A DNA stretch of 64,000 nt. Source: Topomyia yanbarensis (lineage: Eukaryota > Arthropoda > Insecta > Diptera > Culicidae). Of the stretch, positions 57,196 to 64,000 are shown piece after piece. The position numbers and the translations under genes are program-made. Location of the stretch: the NCBI RefSeq assembly GCF_030247195.1, contig NC_080672.1, forward strand, positions 353,646,413 to 353,710,412, in the 5' to 3' direction. Every line of letters starts with the position of its first letter. The first letter of the stretch is position 1. The notes under the pieces are model-generated. The model saw only the letters and a program-made list of their open reading frames with translations, ran no database searches and was not told the origin of the DNA.

Positions 57196-58590
57196 AGATG
57201 CTTGACGTTTATATTAAGCGCACATTGCTCTAATCTATTACAGAAATTCAATTTGCGTATGATTTAACTAACTTTCTTTATTCAGGCCAATATCTAGCAT
57301 AAAATGAGTTTTGTTAGATACCATTACTAGCGATAAATGTTAATTTTGGGACAGTTTTTGTACTCAGTTTTCTATGAAACTTCTAATTTTTTATTATACA
57401 ATTCGTTTACTTGAGTCGGTTCAATGCATTAGCTAAATGAAGCCTTGAGTCTTTAATATATTTCCACGATGTAAACAATGAAAATGATAAAACGCTAATG
57501 GTTGTCCAACAGATCTCGTGCGATTGACCTGTTTACTGATTGAGAAATATTTTTCATAACCAACCGCGTCTTGGTGGTCGTTCATATCAATCTTGTACAC
57601 TTCCGTATTATTATCGTGGTAACTGCTATGGACATGGCAGTTCGCGAATATCTGATTTCATTTTTGTTTTGTCCCCTTACGGGCCACCAGTGTCGACTTC
57701 CTCAATGATGATGCTGACTGTTAATTTTGAGGTACTAGACGCAGTTTTTGCCGTCAATATTATATGAACAGCAGCCACAAATTTGGCAATTGTTTGTTTT
57801 TCAGGTAATCGTATTGGAGACTATGGATGTGCAAAGATGTAACGTGTATGATGATATTATCGCATTGCGTTTTGTGCGTGCAGGGTCAGCTAGGACGAAA
57901 TCCTAGCTGACCCTACCCGTCTAATTCCTAGATGAGTCCTTTATAATAAATTACATTTTTTCCAAATGTGACAGGAATCTTTTAATAGCCACGGTTCAAA
58001 GAAGTTAAGTTTGTTTATTGGGGCTTTAACCTCCTGGTCGTTCGCCCGCGGTTCAAGTAAGAAGTATCAGATCTTGTAGACGAACATTGATTTTCTCATC
58101 ATCCATATATATGAGAATCAACCACGTATTACAAGTTGCAAAATGACTGGTTTCGCCTAGGCTAATTTGTTGAGTAACATAAGTACTGAATGCCTGACAA
58201 GGTAGAACTCGTTAAAGGCGATGTTCGTAAGCATAACCTCTATTTTCACCTTCAGCAAATATTCCCCATCATGAAATTCGGTTATGCAAAAATTCCAGAA
58301 GTCAATAGCCTCCACGTTTGGCTGGAGCACCACTTCTTGCTTCTACGATTCAATCATCCGACGGATCACCCCAGCAAGAATTAAAGTAACAGTTTCTTTT
58401 GTTCTTCCGACGAGTCACACAATATGAAAGGAAGTGTGTTATCAGACTCGGCATACTGAGTAGATATCGTGACCGATGTCTTCGGTGGCTCGAAATAGCA
58501 ATCTTCCTCACCATTCTCCCATTAATTTGTTGAAACCAAACAAGATACAATTTTTTTACGAGTTACCGAAAAACATGTTGCTTCTTAAAT
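57196..58590. other. Non-coding stretch; one short perfect hairpin
   Basis: At 57882-57914, AGGGTCAGCTAGGA pairs perfectly with TCCTAGCTGACCCT around CGAAA. GGCTTTAACCTCCTGGTCGT at ~58020 resembles the 3' tail of the SINE family. No gene recognised. Confidence 0.4.
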
Positions 58591-58653
58591 TTATTTTTGA
58601 AAAGTTTCGGGGGGGGCTTTAGCCCCCTAGCCCCCCCTCTGGCTACGTGCCTG

Positions 58654-60014
58654 GGGGGGGGGGTCCTTTTTAGTCGAGAGTTAAAAAGCACCGAGCCCAA
58701 AGGGGAAGAGTAATTAGTAGATGGATTTCGGAGGATTTGCCTGTGCCTCTTCAGCTTCAGCTGTGAAACAAAGCCGTATGGTGCAAAGGCTGGGCGGGTC
58801 CGTAGAATAGAGTACTCGAAGCGAAACAAACAACGTCTGCACACAAAACACTTTTTCAAACAAGCAAACATAAAGTTCGAGTGAAAAAAACCGTTCCATA
58901 GCCTTCCGGTTGCAGGACGTGGAAAAAAAACGGATACCTACAGACGAGAGCATAAAGCATGCAGACTCTTTCACAGCCTCAAACAGGACATTCGAGCGCC
59001 GGGCAGTTTTTCAAGTGGAAGCAAGAGCAATTTTGTATGTTTACATTGTATTGAGGCTGCAAATTACTTGGCATTGAAATCATCATACAAGCATCCCATC
59101 ATCATGGATTACCATCAGGCAGCCACTACGGAAAAAGCGAACTTTTCACGACAGAAAGTCCCACCCATCCTAGATGCACTTCTTCAATCGTACCGACAGG
59201 AAACCCCTTTTCTTCCAAACCTCTATATTTATTTTTTTTTGCTTTCTTCAATGGTTTTTTCGCACGTCCTGTTTCAATGTGATACTCCACCACCACCCAC
59301 TCAAAGTCCACCCAGGAGCAGGATGATGGCGCCGAGGAAAAGCCTTTCGCTTTTATTTTTAACCGTCACCCAACGAAGCCATCCTTGAAGCACTTTTGAA
59401 AATTACATGCACGACAGCAAAACAGAGGGGAAGCAACGAAATGGAACAACAAGAAATATACCTCCTACAAGAAGGATAGGATGTACAACGGTACATACAC
59501 GAAAAAAAAGAAATGGATTCCACATCAAGTATGAAAAAGCACCCGCACTTGAAAGATGAAAAGCTAGAAGAAAATGTGAATCCGGTGTGCTGATGGAAAT
59601 CAAAGTCATGAACACGAAGTCTTCTGTCAAGCGAGACTTGTCTATAATATGGGTGGGGGAAGGTTGGCGAGGGGTGTGGGATATATCAGCCTACTCCAGC
59701 TCTGTCTACGTGCTTTGAATTAGATACGGTTACATCGCTGCCAGATTATTTTAGTGTTCGATAAATTAAAATACTATGTTTAATATAGTAAAAAACCAAA
59801 ACAAGTAGCGACCATCCTAGTGGTAGATAACTTTACGAATGTATAACGAATTAGCATTATTTTGGAAAAACTACAAAGGATAGCCCTATACTGCCCAGCA
59901 TCGCATGTTTGTCCCTTTTTGATTTGCGATCGTGGAGAGAACAGGGTTGTACACATTTTTGGCGTAGGACTATACTCAACTATGTTGATTACACTGTTCA
60001 ACACACGATCGGGG
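58654..60014. other. Non-coding stretch, nothing recognised
   Basis: Several short open frames on both strands (for example 59068-59388) lack motifs and codon continuity. Confidence 0.4.
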
Positions 60015-61153
60015 AGCGGAACGAAAAAAAATGGCGAAAATTTGGGGACCCAGGAAACCACTGGTGAAGAAATTTTTGAAAAATATTGGAGCGGCGCTTC
60101 ACAGTTTAAAACCAAAGTTAGTATGGAGAACTAGGGATGTGCAAGAGGGAAGATATCAATGAAAATTGTCATCTTAAATTTTTACATAAAATGCTTATTA
60201 CATCGAAAATTTAATCTATGCAAGCGAAGACATTTAAAAAAAATTGAAACGGGACTTCACAGTTTAAAACCAAAATTTTGTCAAATTTTTAAAAATGACA
60301 TCTTTTAGGTGAAAATTAGCCGATTTTGATCGAATTTTTCCAACGAACTGGGTTTGGGAACAGAACAAATAAAAAGATGGCAGGGATTCCAACTAAATCA
60401 TCATAAAGAAATTTGTGAAAAAATTGGAACGGAACTTCACAGTTTAAAACCAAAGTTTTGTGAAATTTTTAAAAATAGCATCGTTTAGGTGAAAATGGAC
60501 ATTTTTTATCGAATTTTGTCCATTTTCACCTTATAGATGCTATTTTTAAAAATTGCACAAAACTTTGGTTTTAAACTATGAGTCCCGTTCCAATTTTTCC
60601 AAAAATGCCTTCACGATGATTTAGTTGGAACCCTAAATCCCTAAATATGTTCTGCTCCCAAACCCAGTTCGTTGGAATTTTTTTGCAATCATAAGGCATT
60701 ACAATCAACTTTTCGATTTTCGAATCATTTTTTCAAAAATTTCCAAGTCCTTGGAACTAAAAAAAAATTAAATTTTTTTTAGCGGTTTTCGTTTGTTTTG
60801 ACATTGGATGCTAAAGTTTCATGCTATTTTAGTCATATTTCGACAAAAAAATCGATTTTCAACATTTCATGGATTTTTTCTTATATTATGAAATCAAATT
60901 TCAAACGCCGCACCCCCTTAAAGATGTCCGGTTGAGATAAAAACTTCCATAGATTACTTTTTCTATGTAATAAGCATTTTATATAAGACTTTATGCGAAA
61001 ATTTAAGAAGACCATTTTCATTGATATCTTCCTTCTTGAGCACCCCTAGTTCTCCATAAAAACTTTAGTTTTAAACTGGTCCCGTTTCAATTTTTTCTCA
61101 ACAATTTCTTCACAAGGGATTTCCTGGGACCTCAAACTATTTTTTTGTTCTGG
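60015..61153. repeat. Large palindrome, about 1.1 kb
   Basis: Arms are inverted around about 60517 (GAAAATGGACATTT / AAATTTTGTCCATTTTC). The left arm contains a direct repeat (GAACGGGACTTCACAGTTTA-type block at ~60245 and ~60428). Outer blocks GGGACCCAGGAAACC and GGGATTTCCTGGGACC close the structure. Probably a foldback transposon; ends not resolved. Confidence 0.72.
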
Positions 61154-61267
61154 TCTATTTTTTTTTAAATTTTGTTTCGCATTGTTATAACATTATTTCA
61201 TTTGGTAGTATATTTAAATATTTTCCTTTTTATTTCGACTAGTATGTAGTCACATTTTCTTTATTAC

Positions 61268-61818
61268 TTTTTAACGACATTCAATCAGCTAGATATTACT
61301 GAGCTAGGAAAGTTATGAAAATTTAGAGCCATAGTACTCAAGGGAAAGCAAGAATGTGAAATATGCAGATTGGAAAACTAGAAGTGGCAGGGTCATTAGA
61401 ACAGGCTTAAAATCTTACGGACTAATCTTTTGTATTCCGCTGGCAGGAGTCGGGCTAAGGCAGCATTAGTACGACTCGCTCAAGTCTACCTACATGTCTC
61501 ACGGCAAAGACAAACTTGTTTCTCTTTACCATGAGAACCGACCGACCGACCTTGTCGGTTCTCATGGTAAAGAGGAACAAGTTTGTCTTTGCCGTGAGAC
61601 ATGTTGGTAGACTTGAGTGATTCGTAGTAACACTGCCTAAGCTTGACTCCTGGCAGTAGAAGACAAAAGATTAGTCCGTAGGATTATAAGCTTGTTTCTA
61701 ATGACGTTTGCCGGTCTGTATATTTCTCACTCTTGCTCTCACTTGAATACTATGGCTCTAAAATTTTCATAACTTTCTCAACTTAGTGATCTCTAGCTAA
61801 TTGAATGTTATTTAAAAT
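61268..61818. mobile_element. Foldback MITE, CATTCAATTAGCTAGAGAT family, copy 2 (complete palindrome)
   Basis: Inverted from end to centre (about 61546), with the inner arms ACATGTCTCACGGCAAAGAC and AACTTGTTTCTCTTTACCAT almost perfectly complementary to the other half. Same family as 50111-50470. Confidence 0.85.
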
Positions 61819-62089
61819 TTAAATAAATAAGTTCATTCAAATAGAAAGTTTTGAAATTAAGCCAGCTCTATTTTACCAGACAAAATCTGATCGGGAAGGA
61901 GGGTTTGCATTACCCATATCCTAGAATAAGAAAATAAATTAAAAAGAGAACACTAATACAGAATAGAAAAAAATAAAATCTGTTTACTATAATAACCCTC
62001 AAACGCTATAATGGGTCGTTTTAGGCCCACACGATTTTTCAATGTGCTGTACTTTTGAAACCTGCCAGATGGCAGCACCGTGATCGGGT

Positions 62090-62265
62090 GAGTATCCAAG
62101 TCAGCCTCACATGTTAGAGGTGAGCACACAAGTAAGCCTCGCATGGCGTGATAGAGGTGATCACAAAAGTAAGCCTCATGTGGAGTGTTAGAGAGTGAAT
62201 CAGGGTGTGACAGAGCGAGCATCCAAGTAAGCCTCATACAGGATGTATGAACGCGTGAGTGAGTG
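62090..62265 (+). repeat. Degenerate minisatellite, AAGTAAGCCTC units
   Basis: AAGTcAGCCTC / AAGTAAGCCTC recurs near 62098, 62131, 62168 and 62226 with GAGCA, TAGAGGTGA and GTGTTAGAG between. Confidence 0.65.
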
Positions 62266-62269
62266 AGTA

Positions 62270-63690
62270 TATCAAGTACAGCCATCCCCCCAGATGTAAT
62301 ACCGAGAGGTAGTCCCTGGGGGAAACAATGCACAGTGGTCGGAAACGCCAAAACAGTGAACTTAACTCACTAGAGGCCAAACCATCGAATATATTCACAG
62401 GGTGTCTTTGGAGGAATTGTTCGTATGAATATTCCCCACAATCTGATAACAATTGAAAGTAGACATGGCTTACTATGATCGAACTAAAAAAATTAACTTT
62501 TTATCTTGCTACAAGTTAGTGTCTTCGACAAAGTTTTAGAAATGCTAAAGAAGAACTTGAGCTTGTAGGACTACAGGTTGTCGATTTATCAGGCGTTTTC
62601 TATGGCAACCCCCTTAAATCTAGTTTTTTTAATATAACTTTTTTCATTGTGACTTTTCGTGCTAACTATGTTCTAGGCTAATGTGAAGGTAATAAAACAA
62701 CATAATATTGCCGAAGACTGCATGTAAAAATACTCATTTGTTTAAAAGTTATTGAAGACTTTTACATTTTTTTACACCAACTTCAACTATGTATAAGAAA
62801 GAAAGGTGCAAACCAAAATGCACGAACAGGCACTTTTTTCACTGTCTAAACTATGCACAATAAAGCTAAGAAGGTTTGGTTCATGGCACTCTAGAACCCT
62901 ATGAAAAGGGTAAATTTACTTTATCTTGTTTTTTGACCTTTTCCATACACCCACAATCAAAATTTTTTTGCGTCGTTTCGATTATAGTGGCAGCGCACAG
63001 AGGAGTAACTGGGGTCAAATCCTGGCCAAAATTATTTTCTGCTGCTATTGCTGTTATTATGCCTTAATATGAACTAAAAATAGACAATAGCTAGATTTTG
63101 GATCAATTTGGTATATATTCACCTACCAGTGCAAAGGCCAATTTTCTATATCCTTTCGAATACTAGTAATTTCGAGGAGATCTTTGTGAATACATTTGTT
63201 TTTCTAGTTGTATTAACAAATGATCAATGAAAAAGGTAGAAGGGAAGGGACGACTGTGTAGGTATTCATAGGGATACTTTTTTCCAAACATAGTATTTGG
63301 CCCTACAGTATTTCGGTGTACCTCAAATTAGTAAAAATTTCAATATTTTCAAATCGCTTGGAATTTGTAGATCGGACAAGTACGGAAGAGTTCTTATGTT
63401 TTTTGGATAGCTGGAATCATATATTGTAATTCTGCTTCAGAAACTTTGCCGGATCTCGGCGTTTAATACAACTTTTTTTTCATTCAAGTTTGGAATAAAA
63501 TGTTTAAAAAACGTATTTTTGAAAGTTGGTGCAATGCACAGTAACACCACTATTTTCTATTAATTTTAGGCTGAACTTGAAGTAGTCTTTGTGCTCAACT
63601 ACGTTTGTAATAATATCGTCTTATTTAATACAGTCATTATCACTAGAAAGAGATATTGGATATATGATAAAAATTATTTTAAAAAAAACC
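62270..63690. other. Non-coding stretch, nothing recognised
   Basis: No gene or repeat ends identified. CACAGTGG near 62332 is an isolated heptamer without Transib sequence beside it. Confidence 0.35.
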
Positions 63691-63893
63691 TGTTTTAATC
63701 CACCTAGCGGTGCAATTGTGCCTTTCTCATTTCTCTATGGCACGGAGGCTTTTTATGTTCAACATAATTGTGGAAATGTCCATTACATTCTTAGTATACT
63801 TTGCACTTATACACAATGGCATGCCAGCCACGAACTTGATGAGCTACGTGTCGACGGTGAAACACTTGAAACAAAAAAATATCATACTCCATT
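63691..63893 (+). repeat. Dispersed family copy with TCCACCTAG terminus
   Basis: TTTTAATCCACCTAGCGGTG opens a segment homologous to 9868-10071, including ATGTTCAACATAATTGTGGA and CATACACAATGG-like blocks. Confidence 0.7.
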
Positions 63894-64000
63894 AGCCTAA
63901 TCAGCATTAGATCAATGTTATCTGCTTGCTAACTCATTTGGTCATGCGGGGGTGGGTATGTGAGGAGGGCGAAAGTCCCATGAACGAACGACTCCCCAGC

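Larger units (their letters stand above)
54665..58653. mobile_element. Possible hAT-like composite element bounded by G runs
   Basis: CAGGCCCGTAGCCAG at 54665 and CTGGCTACGTGCCTG ending 58653 are inverted with one mismatch. Eleven G precede and ten G follow, compatible with an 8-bp G8 duplication. The interior holds a SINE and a foldback/Helitron cluster. No transposase was recognised. The two ends could instead be independent fragments of one family. Confidence 0.4.

Noticed and set aside
62332..62339. CACAGTGG as another Transib terminus
   Set aside because: No Transib subterminal sequence follows and there is no partner end.
1..64000. CRISPR arrays, bacterial operons, endogenous viral genes
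   Set aside because: No spaced identical repeats, ribosome-binding-site-led operons or viral capsid/polymerase motifs were seen; all reverse transcriptases are of LINE type.

Overview
This is AT-rich, intron-containing eukaryotic DNA dominated by transposable elements. The best fit is a culicine mosquito, most likely Aedes. Supporting signs are two copies of a tRNA-derived SINE resembling Feilai, a LOA-type LINE with RNase H, a dispersed family carrying GGCCCGGAGGGCC next to CA/GT microsatellites, many foldback MITEs, and one small secreted-protein gene of insect type. The species is inferred from patterns, not from any database. No bacterial, viral or CRISPR feature was seen. A 500-base run of N (42642-43141) is an assembly gap.

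Region 1 (1-12190) holds the most informative structure: a Transib DNA transposon, the lineage from which RAG1 derives, at 679-7864. Its ends are CACAGTG...CACTGTG, identical to the V(D)J recombination heptamer. It has near-identical inverted repeats of about 0.9 kb and is flanked by a 5-bp duplication CATTG. Its transposase gene (4594-6511) has two visible spliceosomal introns, the three catalytic acids and a RAG1-like C-x2-C/H-x4-H zinc site, and it is broken by one apparent missing base near 6015. A Jockey/CR1-like LINE (1530-4512, minus strand) later inserted in the left inverted repeat with its own duplication GAACT. A second copy of the host repeat, at 11327-12190, preserves the unoccupied Transib target, so the insertion can be reconstructed at base resolution.

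Region 2 (12191-16200) is a degenerate satellite of about 100-bp units. It is interrupted by a foldback, which in turn holds a TTAA-flanked piggyBac-like element (13245-14877) with inverted arrays of roughly 150-bp subterminal repeats.

Region 3 (20086-26263) contains a TA-flanked MITE and a nested set: a hAT-like foldback with 8-bp duplications (20964-26255), whose central TTAA is occupied by two adjacent TTAA-flanked elements (21290-22339 and 22344-25953).

Region 4 (27900-40120) has PIF/Harbinger-like and foldback MITEs, an unexplained GC-richer island (33570-34430), and a decayed LOA-like LINE (36618-39759) between near-identical direct repeats of about 200 bp.

Region 5 (40121-52500) has SINE, MITE, Helitron and foldback copies, a LINE remnant split by a Harbinger-like MITE, and a 2.6-kb tandem mosaic of the GGCCCGGAGGGCC family.

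Region 6 (52500-54400) carries the only convincing host gene: a two-exon, 124-residue secreted protein (53784-54220) resembling the MBF2/probable salivary secreted peptide family, with TATA box and polyadenylation signals.

Region 7 (54400-64000) is again transposon-derived: a possible hAT-like element bounded by G runs, a foldback cluster with a nested non-autonomous Helitron, two more large palindromes and a minisatellite. Much of the remaining sequence shows nothing recognisable.
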